DNA of 64,000 nucleotides, taken from Aggregatilineales bacterium. Its GTDB lineage: Bacteria > Chloroflexota > Anaerolineae > Aggregatilineales > Ch27. The DNA lies in the NCBI GenBank assembly GCA_029976025.1, contig JARKNX010000039.1, positions 1-64,000 of the forward strand. The letters run 5' to 3'. The notes beneath the pieces were generated by a model that searched no databases, was not told the origin of the DNA, and saw only the letters and a program-made list of their open reading frames with translations. A program made the translations under genes and the position numbers. Below are positions 16,455 to 24,392 of the stretch, in pieces; the first letter of the stretch is position 1; each line of letters begins with the position of its first letter.

Positions 16455-17993
16455 AGCCATGCGACGCGGTCGATACTGGATCGCCTCCGCCAGGTGAACC
16501 ACGTCTACCTTCTCGCTCATCGCCAGATCGGCGATGGTCAAGCCCAGCTTCAGAACGCGGTGATAAGCGCGCGCGCTGAGCTGCATCTGGCGCAGAGTGA
16601 CTTTGATCAGGCTCTCGGCCTCTGGCGTCAGATGGCAGTACTGGCGGATGTCGCCCGGCCCCATATCGGCGTTGGCGCGCAGCGCCGGATGCCCGGCGAA
16701 GCGCCTCCGCTGCCGTTCCCGCGCCGTTTCCACCCGCGCCCGAATAGCGCCGGACGACTCGGCGGTCGCTGTGCCAGTCAGCTTATCGTAATCGACGCGG
16801 GGCACTTCCACATGGATATCAATACGATCCAGCAGCGGGCCGGAGATAGACTGCTGGTAGCGCCGGATCAGGCCGGGCGAGCACGAACACTCGTGTGTCG
16901 GGTCGCCATAGTATCCGCACGGGCACGGGTTCATAGCAGCGACCAGCATGAAATTGGCCGGGAAGGTCAGCGTGCCGTTGGCACGGCTGATCGTCACCCG
17001 TTTATCCTCCATGGGCTGGCGCATCACTTCCAGCGCCGCGCGGCCAAACTCGCCAAATTCATCCAGAAAGAGCACTCCGCCGTTAGCCAGTGTGACTTCG
17101 CCGGGGCGCGGAATGCGCCCCCCGCCGACAAGGCCGGCCTGGCTGATCGTATGGTGAGGCGCGCGGAAGGGTCGCGCTCGTAACAGCGGCGAATCGCCCG
17201 GCAGCAGATCGGCAACCGAGTAGATGCGTGTCACTTCCAGCGCTTCATCCAGCGTCATCGCTGGCAGGATGCCCGGCAGCGCGCGGGCCATTAACGTCTT
17301 GCCTGATCCGGGCGGGCCGGACATCAGGACGTTATGCGCCCCCGCCGCCGCAACCTCCAACGCCCGCTTGACATGCTCCTGCCCCTTGATCTCAGCGAAG
17401 TCGATCAGCCCTTGCAGCAGTGCGCCTTCATCGGGCCTGGCGGCCTGGCCGTCGCGACGATAGGCCGGGATAATCCGGAGGCCATAGAGATGCTCGATCA
17501 GATCGCCAAGAGTCCGGACCGGGATCACGTCAATGTCAGGAATCAGGGCGGCCTCGGCGGCATCAATCTCCGGCACAAAAACGGTCGAAAGACCCTGCTG
17601 CTGCGCCGCATAGGTGCACGAGATTACTCCTTTGATATGCCTGAGTTGCCCGTCGAGCGACAGCTCCCCCATGAACATGGCATCGCCCAGCGCGTCCAGC
17701 GGCGCCTGATCGGTAGCCGCCAGCACGCCAATCGCCACCGAGAGATCGTAAGCCGGGCCGTCTTTGGGGATATCCGCCGGGGCCAGATTCACCGTATACC
17801 GCTTGAGAGGAAACTGGAGGCCGCTGTTCTTGATCGCCGAGCGCACGCGCTCCCGGCTCTCCTTGACCGCCGAGCCGGGCAGCCCGACAATGGTGAACTC
17901 CGGCTTTCCCGCATGAGGTGAAAAATCGACCTCGACCGTGATCGGCACGCCATCCAGCCCTACAACCCCGCACGACAGCACCTTGGCCAGCAT
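16449..17993 (-). CDS. YifB/ComM-family Mg-chelatase-like AAA ATPase
   Basis: A 514-residue AAA+ protein of the YifB/ComM family; ComM is a branch-migration helicase that aids integration of transforming DNA. An N-terminal Lon-protease-like fold (EFTIVGLPGSAVKESRERV) precedes the ATPase with Walker A GPPGSGKT near residue 227, Walker B LFLDEFGEF near 310 and a Cys cluster NPCPCGYYGDPTHEC near 360. The start at 17993 gives the usual N-terminus MLAKVLSC; the frame extends 35 codons upstream without similarity. Length is typical. Confidence 0.9.
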   Translation of the reverse strand: MLAKVLSCGVVGLDGVPITVEVDFSPHAGKPEFTIVGLPGSAVKESRERVRSAIKNSGLQFPLKRYTVNLAPADIPKDGPAYDLSVAIGVLAATDQAPLDALGDAMFMGELSLDGQLRHIKGVISCTYAAQQQGLSTVFVPEIDAAEAALIPDIDVIPVRTLGDLIEHLYGLRIIPAYRRDGQAARPDEGALLQGLIDFAEIKGQEHVKRALEVAAAGAHNVLMSGPPGSGKTLMARALPGILPAMTLDEALEVTRIYSVADLLPGDSPLLRARPFRAPHHTISQAGLVGGGRIPRPGEVTLANGGVLFLDEFGEFGRAALEVMRQPMEDKRVTISRANGTLTFPANFMLVAAMNPCPCGYYGDPTHECSCSPGLIRRYQQSISGPLLDRIDIHVEVPRVDYDKLTGTATAESSGAIRARVETARERQRRRFAGHPALRANADMGPGDIRQYCHLTPEAESLIKVTLRQMQLSARAYHRVLKLGLTIADLAMSEKVDVVHLAEAIQYRPRRMAL

Positions 17994-18145
17994 AGATACC
18001 ACCGCTCCCGATCGCAACAGGTCGCATTCCGATGCTCTGAATTGTAGCCGGATTGTCCACCCGGCGCGAAAGCAGGGCGCCTGAATCAACAGAGCCAACC
18101 GAAGCGGCTGGCCCTGCTACCCTCATACGATATCACGTCCCCGCC

Positions 18146-19504
18146 TTACGGCTGAGTCAGGGTTGCGCCGTTGCTGGCAATCACATCCCGGTACCAGTAG
18201 GCCGAATCTTTCAGCGTGCGCTTCTGGGTCTGATAGTCAACATGGATCAGGCCGAAGCGATGCTTGTACCCCTCGGCCCATTCGAAGTTGTCCATAATCG
18301 ACCAGTGGAAGTATCCGGCAACCTGAACACCATCCTCAGCGGCCTGGCGAAAGTTGAGCAGGTAGCGACGGGTAAAGTCGATCCGCTGTGGATCATGCAC
18401 CTTCCCATCCAGCGCCACCCAGTCGGAATTCGCCAGCCCATTCTCCGTGATCGCCACGGGCCGCCGGTAACGCTCCCATACGAAGCGCGGCCCCCAGCGC
18501 AGCGCCTCCGGCGTGACCGGCCAGTGGAACGCTGTAAGCGGCCTCCCATCAGGGTGAGGCACCACCTCCACATTTCCGTCCTTTCCGCGCCGGACATACT
18601 CCCCGTTGTAGATATTCATCCCGTAAAAATCGAGTGGCTGGTGAATTGTCTCCATATCTCCGGTGCGAATCTCCGGCATATCCGCCCCAAACAGCGCCAC
18701 AGCTTCGGCGGGATACTCGCCGCGAAAAACCGGATCGGACCACCAGGAGTGGTACCAGAGATGCCGTTCGCGCACGGTCAGCATCGCCTCGCGCGCCGCT
18801 GCAATATCGTCTTCGCTCTCCGTAGCCGGCATAACCACATGACCCGCATGGGCCGACCCCACCTGAGCGCCGCCGACAGCGGCCCGGATAATCTGCGTGG
18901 ATTTGCCCTGTGCCACCAGAGTATGGTGCGCCATCTGGACAATCTGATCGAAGGTCAGCCGGTCGCCCGGCGCGTGGTTGCCAACCTGATGCCCGAGCTG
19001 GATGAACACGGACGGCTCATTCAGCGGCATCCAATGCCTGACGCGATCTCCCAGCGCCCTGACCATCACATCGGTATAGTCAGCGAACCAGTCAGAGGAG
19101 CGGCGATTCAGCCAGCCGCCCTGGCAGTACAGGGCATAAGGGAAATCCCAGTGGAAGAGGGTCACATACGGCGTGATGCCAGCCGCCAGCAGTTCGTCGA
19201 TCAGCCGATCGTAGAAACCCAGCCCGGCCGGGTTTACCTCTCCGACGCCCTCCGGCAGGACGCGCGGCCATGAGACAGACAGACGGTAGGCCTGAAGCCC
19301 GATCTGCCTCATCAAGGCAACGTCCTCTTTATAACGGTGATAATGGTCGCAGGCCACATCCCCCGTGTTCCCCTCGTAAACTTTGCCGGGCGTATGGCTG
19401 AATTTATCCCAGACGGACAGCCCCTTGCCATCCTCCCGCGCGGCGCCTTCCACCTGGTACGAAGCCGCCGCCGCCCCCCATACGAAATCGCTCGGGAATG
19501 TCAT
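18146..19504 (-). CDS. Glycoside hydrolase family 1 beta-glucosidase
   Basis: A 452-residue GH1 enzyme, which hydrolyses beta-linked glucosides or galactosides with retention. It opens with FVWGAAAASYQVEG, the substrate-binding N-terminal signature. The acid/base Glu is in LNEPSVF near residue 163 and the nucleophile Glu in VAITENGLAN near residue 353. FEWAEGYKHRFGLIHVD near residue 410 is the C-terminal signature. There is no signal peptide, so it is cytoplasmic and probably acts on imported disaccharides. AGGAG precedes the ATG by seven bases. The SRPBCC gene ends 77 bases upstream on the same strand. Confidence 0.93.
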   Translation of the reverse strand: MTFPSDFVWGAAAASYQVEGAAREDGKGLSVWDKFSHTPGKVYEGNTGDVACDHYHRYKEDVALMRQIGLQAYRLSVSWPRVLPEGVGEVNPAGLGFYDRLIDELLAAGITPYVTLFHWDFPYALYCQGGWLNRRSSDWFADYTDVMVRALGDRVRHWMPLNEPSVFIQLGHQVGNHAPGDRLTFDQIVQMAHHTLVAQGKSTQIIRAAVGGAQVGSAHAGHVVMPATESEDDIAAAREAMLTVRERHLWYHSWWSDPVFRGEYPAEAVALFGADMPEIRTGDMETIHQPLDFYGMNIYNGEYVRRGKDGNVEVVPHPDGRPLTAFHWPVTPEALRWGPRFVWERYRRPVAITENGLANSDWVALDGKVHDPQRIDFTRRYLLNFRQAAEDGVQVAGYFHWSIMDNFEWAEGYKHRFGLIHVDYQTQKRTLKDSAYWYRDVIASNGATLTQP

Positions 19505-19581
19505 GTCTTCTCCTCATTCTTTTCAATGACACAATAGCGCCGATCGACTCTGCGACACGGCGCTGCGCCGGCCAGCCCGTC

Positions 19582-20232
19582 TCATTCTTCCAACGGAACT
19601 GCGAGATTGAGATGCGCCATTGTCTCTGCTCGCGACTTCAACCCGTTGAGCTGCTGGTAGGACACCGCAAAGTCGAGGAACTCCAGCAGCACATTGCCGA
19701 GAATCCCGGCCAGCCCATACGAGTATCCCCGCAGCCGCACCAGCAGCCGTGTACTGCCATCGGAACGTCGCTCCAGCAAATAGAGGATGGTGATATCTGT
19801 TGATGTGCCGACCAGGTTGGGCAGATCATAACCGCTGATCAACAGCATCCGGTTGGGCTGGAGGTCGACAACGTGCAGCCCCGGATCGAGCGTCATCCCG
19901 ACCTGAAGCGGCTCAACATCCTTGCGAATGTAGGTGGCACTGGGAATCCCGTTATTGATGAGCAGATCTCCGCCGTACCATCCTGTACGGTTGCGCCCCA
20001 TCTGAGCCAGCCACGGCCACACAGCCTCCGCCGGCGCATCGATATTAATCGCCATGGTAGACTGCAGATTAGGCTGCGGAATCAGATCATCACCAGGCAG
20101 GCGGCGCTGCGATTCCCCCAGCCGGGTCCCCCATTTTCTGAGCTGGGGGCGGATGAAGAACCAGTAGAACAGGCTGCCAGCAGCAGCCAGCAGAGGAAAA
20201 ATAGGCGGTTTACGGCATGTATTACGATCCAT
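19582..20232 (-). CDS. SRPBCC-fold protein with an N-terminal membrane segment
   Basis: A 216-residue protein. One hydrophobic segment near residues 10-25 (LLAAAGSLFYWFFI) probably anchors it. From about residue 55 it has a helix-grip (START/SRPBCC) domain with INIDAPAEAVWPWLAQM, the typical first strand and helix, ending in the long C-terminal helix. The fold binds hydrophobic ligands such as lipids; no catalytic function is evident. It lies 34 bases after the SCO1664-family gene, so it is probably the fourth gene of that operon. The start at 20232 has AAAGGA upstream. Confidence 0.65.
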   Translation of the reverse strand: MDRNTCRKPPIFPLLAAAGSLFYWFFIRPQLRKWGTRLGESQRRLPGDDLIPQPNLQSTMAINIDAPAEAVWPWLAQMGRNRTGWYGGDLLINNGIPSATYIRKDVEPLQVGMTLDPGLHVVDLQPNRMLLISGYDLPNLVGTSTDITILYLLERRSDGSTRLLVRLRGYSYGLAGILGNVLLEFLDFAVSYQQLNGLKSRAETMAHLNLAVPLEE

Positions 20233-20266
20233 GTTGGAAAATTTCCTTTGCGAAAGAGTGCTGCGC

Positions 20267-21031
20267 TCAGACAGGGGGCCATGGTGAATTTGGTCCTGGC
20301 CCCGGGAGTACAAACTCACAGGTGGTGACCATCCGTTCAGCGCGCCGGCGCAGTGCCACTATCTCCCGCGGGGAGATCAATTCGCCGAGCGCCTGCATGA
20401 CAGGTGACTGGATATCGCTGAGTGTATCGCACAACTGCCGCAAGTCCCGAAGCACACCTTCCGGCACAGGCTGCCCGGCGAAATCCCAGATTACGGTGCG
20501 CAGCTTATGCTGCACATGGAATGAAATGCCGTGATCGATACCCCACAGGTGCCCCTGCGCATCCAGCAAACAGTGTCCCCCTTTGCGATCGGCATTGTTG
20601 ATCACATAATCAAACGCGGCGAATCGCTGTAACTGGGGCAGACATTCCGGCGGAAAAGGGGTGAAGTAATTGACTTCTGGATCGTGGTTGATGAAGAACT
20701 GCATCGATCCCAGCCCATACGGCCCGCCGCGCAAGACTGTAGGGGGGACAATCTGCCAGCCCAGAGCCTCCGAAACCAGAAACGCGGCGACCTCCCGGTA
20801 GCACAGTGTGCCTTGCGCAAAATCCCATAACGGGCGCTCACCACGCTGCGGTTTGTACACAGCCAGCAAAGTGCGCTCGTCATCAGAGACGGACAGCAGA
20901 TAGGCATAATTGGATCCCCAGGGCAGGACTCCGTGATCTTCCTGAATCTCGCCACGGGACAGAGTCAACAGGACCTGACTGACCGTGAGCGACTGTGAGA
21001 ATGAATCTGAAGAATCAAATGGTTGTGTCAT
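20267..21031 (-). CDS. SCO1664-family protein (PI3/4-kinase-like fold)
   Basis: A 254-residue protein closely resembling the SCO1664 family of actinobacteria. Diagnostic stretches are VYKPQRGERPLWDFAQGTL (Lys of a kinase-like nucleotide site) near residue 58, FDYVINNADRKGGHCLLD near 150 (NxxD catalytic-loop-like) and LWGIDHGISFH near 170 (DxG-like). These are the core elements of PI3K/PI4K-like kinases. Its substrate is unknown. It follows DUF3090 by 34 bases. The start at 21031 lacks a strong ribosome site; the frame extends far upstream into DUF3090, which is rejected as overlap. Confidence 0.85.
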   Translation of the reverse strand: MTQPFDSSDSFSQSLTVSQVLLTLSRGEIQEDHGVLPWGSNYAYLLSVSDDERTLLAVYKPQRGERPLWDFAQGTLCYREVAAFLVSEALGWQIVPPTVLRGGPYGLGSMQFFINHDPEVNYFTPFPPECLPQLQRFAAFDYVINNADRKGGHCLLDAQGHLWGIDHGISFHVQHKLRTVIWDFAGQPVPEGVLRDLRQLCDTLSDIQSPVMQALGELISPREIVALRRRAERMVTTCEFVLPGPGPNSPWPPV

Positions 21032-21065
21032 AAGGGCGGGCCGGGTCGCCGCCTGCGCCCGCGGT

Positions 21066-21569
21066 TCAGGTCCAGTAGTAATGTATCCGGCCGTTCTTCT
21101 GCGGGTCGGGCCGACCCCGTTCAACGACAGTTTCCGCGTACATCGCCAGGGCGCGGACAAGAGGACGCGAGCACCAGAAACGGACAGTGCGCGGTTCGGC
21201 AAAATCAATATCACTATCAGAAACCAGCAACTCCTGTGTGACAATCACAATCAGGTCGCTTGCCTCATCGTACCCCAGGCCAATCTGAGCTACGCGAAAT
21301 TCGGGTTGAATCGGGTCGCGAAGTTCCATGTTGAAGTCGGCGAGATCGATTGGATCCTCATCTCCAGGGAGGGGCTGGCGGGCATGCAGATCTTCCATCA
21401 GCTCATTAATTGCAGCAGCCAGCGCTTCGACCTGGATTTTCTCCAGAATCAGTGATATCAGCTGGCCGCCCCCGGCGCCCTGGATATAGAAAACACGCTT
21501 GCCGCGCGGGCCGACCGTCCCGACTGTCAGAAAATCAGCCGGTCTGATCTCGATCTCCGAATCTGCCAT
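21066..21569 (-). CDS. DUF3090 family protein
   Basis: A 167-residue protein matching DUF3090 in pattern: FLTVGTVGPRGKRVFYIQ near the N-terminus, then LILEKIQVEALAAAINEL, and near the C-terminus TVRFWCSRPLVRALAMYAE (region bearing a single Cys). Function is unknown. It starts four bases after the phosphatase stop codon and is followed by the SCO1664 gene, the same three families that are found together in actinobacteria. AAAGG lies seven bases before the ATG. Confidence 0.85.
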   Translation of the reverse strand: MADSEIEIRPADFLTVGTVGPRGKRVFYIQGAGGGQLISLILEKIQVEALAAAINELMEDLHARQPLPGDEDPIDLADFNMELRDPIQPEFRVAQIGLGYDEASDLIVIVTQELLVSDSDIDFAEPRTVRFWCSRPLVRALAMYAETVVERGRPDPQKNGRIHYYWT

Positions 21570-21572
21570 CGC

Positions 21573-22205
21573 TTAACCTTTCCCATCCTCTGCGTGCTGC
21601 TCCGGGAGATGGCCGGTATCATTCATCAGCAGTACCGCCGCGTGCCCGGCGCTTAGTTGCAGCGCAGATATAGAAGCAGGCGCAATCACAATCCGCTGGA
21701 ACAGATCAAGGGGCATGCCCAGATAATACGCCAGAACCAGCTTGATGATATCGCTATGGGAGACAATGGCGACTGTCTCGCCCGGGTGGCGTCGCGCTAT
21801 CGCTTCCAGGGCGTCCACCATTCGCATCTGCGCGCCGCGCACTGTCTCGCCATCGGGGAATGCTGCCCGCGCCGGCGTCCGCTGAACGACATGCCACAGG
21901 TTACGGTGCGCCAGAGTCGCCAGCTCTTCCCCTTGCCAGCGGCCAAAATCAACCTCTTCCAGCCCCCTGTCAACCTGGACAGAAAGCGCCGGATGGTGAC
22001 GGGCAACCGCTTCGGCTGTCTCTATTGTACGCTCAAGCGGGCTGCTGTAAATCGCGGTCAACGGCCGCGCCGCCAACCGCGTGCCGAGCGCCGATGCCTG
22101 CTGGCGCCCCTCCTCATTGAGGTGCACGCCCGGCATCCGGCCCGCCAGCTTGCCCGTCTTGACCCAGTCATTCACCGCATGGCGGATGAGCAGCAAGGTG
22201 GTCAT
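21573..22205 (-). CDS. Histidine phosphatase family protein (MSMEG_4193-like)
   Basis: A 210-residue phosphoglycerate-mutase-like phosphatase. LLIRHAVNDW at the N-terminus carries the catalytic RH, though the usual next Gly is Ala. YSSPLERTIETAEA near residue 55 and SHSDIIKLVLAYYLG near residue 153 supply further active-site residues, the latter matching MSMEG_4193-type members in DLFQRI. The start at 22205 has GGGGGAG five bases upstream. It is the first gene of the triad with DUF3090 and SCO1664. It most likely removes a phosphate that the kinase-like partner adds, but this is inference. Confidence 0.85.
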   Translation of the reverse strand: MTTLLLIRHAVNDWVKTGKLAGRMPGVHLNEEGRQQASALGTRLAARPLTAIYSSPLERTIETAEAVARHHPALSVQVDRGLEEVDFGRWQGEELATLAHRNLWHVVQRTPARAAFPDGETVRGAQMRMVDALEAIARRHPGETVAIVSHSDIIKLVLAYYLGMPLDLFQRIVIAPASISALQLSAGHAAVLLMNDTGHLPEQHAEDGKG

Positions 22206-22235
22206 CACGACTCCCCCAATTGGCACTAAGCACGG

Positions 22236-22244
22236 ATGATAACA
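22236..22244 (-). promoter_or_regulatory. Extended -10 promoter of the phosphatase-DUF3090-SCO1664 operon
   Basis: On the minus strand TGT-TATCAT, about 30 bases before the phosphatase ATG. No convincing -35 is seen. Confidence 0.4.
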
Positions 22245-22331
22245 CAGAATCGCCCGGCACGACGAAAATCGAAAATCCGCCGCGCTCATAAGCTCCGCTC
22301 TATCCATCGCTTAGAAGGAGAGCAGCGGTGA

Positions 22332-23420
22332 TCATCCCCCCGAAGGGTTCAGCCAGAGCAAGCGATAAGCGTTCCACTCTGCCGCGTCGGTAGACCATTC
22401 GGCGTAGATACCAAGCCCTTTCACGCGCGATCCGGCCTCGCCGCTTTGTTCCAGCCCGCGCCGAACGCCACCAATCGCCGCCGGGATGCTCTCCACAGCA
22501 GGATCATGACCGGGGAGTTCCGCGTCATAAGTGGGAATGCCGATGATAAGTACTGTGGGAATATCCAGGACTGACAGGGCGGAGACAAACTGTGTCACCT
22601 GGAAAGCCATCCACGTCTGGTAATCACCGGGCGAGCTCAGGCCGCTGTTATAGGCCATCACCACCATCTCATCCAGCAGGAAGGCGACCCGTTGCTTGTA
22701 TTCCTGGCTCCAGTGCGCCTCTACCGTTGTATAAGGGCCAACAGGGATGCCCGGCGCACCGGTATTCCAATCAGGTGGGACGGATGCTGAAAGCACGACA
22801 TCCGTCCCAATAGCCCCCCGCACATCGCGCAATAGCTGCAGGAAGCTCTCGTCGCCATCCCACACCGGTTCCACATTCAGGTGGATGCCGTCGAAGCCAA
22901 ATTCGGTGAGGGCGCGTTCCGCAAAGGCGGCGACCTCCGCGCGGACATCCTCATCATCCAGCCGGTATTCCGGCACTTCCGCCGGCAGTCCGATCCAGGC
23001 ATCCAGCCGCGCTTCAGGATAAAATCGCCGGAACTGTTGAAGAAATGTCCCTATAGAAGTGAAGGTGGTTTCACTCCAGGTGGTATCTTCCTGTAACCAG
23101 GACATCCAGACGTATACGCGGCCAATTCTTTCGGCGCGGAGCAGGTCAGCCAGGCGCTGAACTGCTTCGTCAGTTTGCACATCCCGTCCCCAGTCAATCC
23201 CCAGCCAGACAGCATTCTGCCCGGCTGAAGTGCTCGGTCGTAGCAAGACTGTCAACGCGATCACAGCGGCCGCAGCCGCCGCCAGCACTCCCAGAAGCAG
23301 GCCGCCTATCAGCACACAGCCGGGCCGGCGAACGCGTACCTGAGACGGATCGCGTTCGCCAGGGGGCAGCATGTCATCCGTGTAACGCCCCATAACGTGC
23401 TGCTGTTGTGAGCGTTTCAT
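22332..23420 (-). CDS. Membrane-anchored GH18-like TIM-barrel protein
   Basis: A 362-residue protein with a single membrane segment near residues 36-60 and a large outside domain. The barrel motif FDGIHLNVEPVWDGD near residue 175 resembles the GH18 signature DxxDxDxE: the final Glu is kept, but the intermediate Asp positions are His and Asn. VVMAYNS and LIIGIPTYD later in the protein match other GH18 strands. It may bind or cleave chitin-like or peptidoglycan polymers, or be a non-hydrolytic relative. Its start overlaps the dgkA stop (ATGA), so it is the last gene of the yqeY operon. Confidence 0.65.
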   Translation of the reverse strand: MKRSQQQHVMGRYTDDMLPPGERDPSQVRVRRPGCVLIGGLLLGVLAAAAAAVIALTVLLRPSTSAGQNAVWLGIDWGRDVQTDEAVQRLADLLRAERIGRVYVWMSWLQEDTTWSETTFTSIGTFLQQFRRFYPEARLDAWIGLPAEVPEYRLDDEDVRAEVAAFAERALTEFGFDGIHLNVEPVWDGDESFLQLLRDVRGAIGTDVVLSASVPPDWNTGAPGIPVGPYTTVEAHWSQEYKQRVAFLLDEMVVMAYNSGLSSPGDYQTWMAFQVTQFVSALSVLDIPTVLIIGIPTYDAELPGHDPAVESIPAAIGGVRRGLEQSGEAGSRVKGLGIYAEWSTDAAEWNAYRLLWLNPSGG

Positions 23421-23881
23421 GACAGCCCCTGTAAGCGCGCCAGCAGCGGCGGCCCGAGTATGAGCAGGCCAATGATGACAGAAGCGACGGCAACCAGCAG
23501 CACCGCCCCGGCCGCCACATCCTTACTGACCCGGGCCATAGGGTGGAGTTCGGGGCTGGCCAGATTGACGGCCGCTTCAATCGCGGCGTTGATGAACTCC
23601 ATCACCCATTCCAGGGTGATGATCAGGGCGAGGATCGCCCATTCCGCCGGCGTAATCTGCAGCCAGAGCGCCAGCAGGGCTACTGCCACTGTAGCAACCG
23701 CCTGAATCCGGATATTCTTCTGGTAGCGCAGCATATACGCCCAGCCAGCCAGGGCATAACGCAGGCTGGCCAGCCGGTTCTGGCTGACGATCGGGCTGTA
23801 ATGGGCCGGGTTATCCGATCTCCCCGCCGGCGCTCCCGCCTGACGCCCCTCTTGTTCAGCCGGTTGTGGCAGCGTCTCCAT
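23417..23881 (-). CDS. dgkA: Diacylglycerol kinase / undecaprenol kinase (DgkA-type)
   Basis: A 154-residue membrane kinase of the DgkA family; Gram-positive members phosphorylate undecaprenol or diacylglycerol. A charged 45-residue N-terminus precedes the core with SLRYALAGWAYMLRYQKNIRIQ, then EWVMEFINAAIEAAVNL near residue 95, which carries the catalytic Glu and metal-binding Glu, and VSKDVAAGAVLLVA near 125. Three transmembrane helices are visible. The start at 23881 has GAGGG nine bases upstream. It lies 13 bases after ybeY, a common bacterial order. Confidence 0.9.
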   Translation of the reverse strand: METLPQPAEQEGRQAGAPAGRSDNPAHYSPIVSQNRLASLRYALAGWAYMLRYQKNIRIQAVATVAVALLALWLQITPAEWAILALIITLEWVMEFINAAIEAAVNLASPELHPMARVSKDVAAGAVLLVAVASVIIGLLILGPPLLARLQGLS

Positions 23882-23894
23882 ATTCAGAAATCCC

Positions 23895-24392
23895 TCAAAA
23901 ATCGTACAGCGGCGGCAGCACATCCGGCGATACTCCGAGCGCGCGCAGAATACTTTCCTGCTCCGACCACATGGCGGCCTGAGCCGTCGCCGTATCGTGA
24001 TCATAACCGATCAGGTGCAAAGTCCCATGAACGGCCAGCAAGACCAGGACATCGGCCAGATCGTGCCCATCTTCTGCAGCATGGGTTGCTGTGTAAGGAT
24101 ACGCCACGACAATATCGCCCAGATAAGCGGCGTCTTCTCCGGGGGGCAGGTATTCATCTGGATCGCCCGCCGGGAATGACAGCACATCAGTTGGCGCATC
24201 AATCTGCCGATGCTGCCGGTTCAGCGCCCGCACCTCTTCATCACCGGTTATGGCAAGGGCGACTTCCCGGCCAGGCGGAATCTCATGGCGGCGCAAAGTG
24301 AGAGCAACTGCTTCCGTCAGGCGGGCAACCGGTACCGCTGGCGCATAGGCATCATCCACATAGACAAAGATGCCATACGTGTTATCCATCAT
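23895..24392 (-). CDS. ybeY: Endoribonuclease YbeY (rRNA maturation factor)
   Basis: A 165-residue metalloprotein. The zinc motif HGTLHLIGYDHD near residue 127 is the YbeY signature (HxxxHxxGYDH). LNRQHRQIDAPTDVLSFP near residue 55 is also conserved. YbeY acts in 16S rRNA 3-prime processing and ribosome quality control. The ATG at 24392 overlaps the pgpH stop in an ATGA junction; a second ATG follows immediately. Position between an HD phosphodiesterase and dgkA is widely conserved. Confidence 0.93.
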   Translation of the reverse strand: MMDNTYGIFVYVDDAYAPAVPVARLTEAVALTLRRHEIPPGREVALAITGDEEVRALNRQHRQIDAPTDVLSFPAGDPDEYLPPGEDAAYLGDIVVAYPYTATHAAEDGHDLADVLVLLAVHGTLHLIGYDHDTATAQAAMWSEQESILRALGVSPDVLPPLYDF

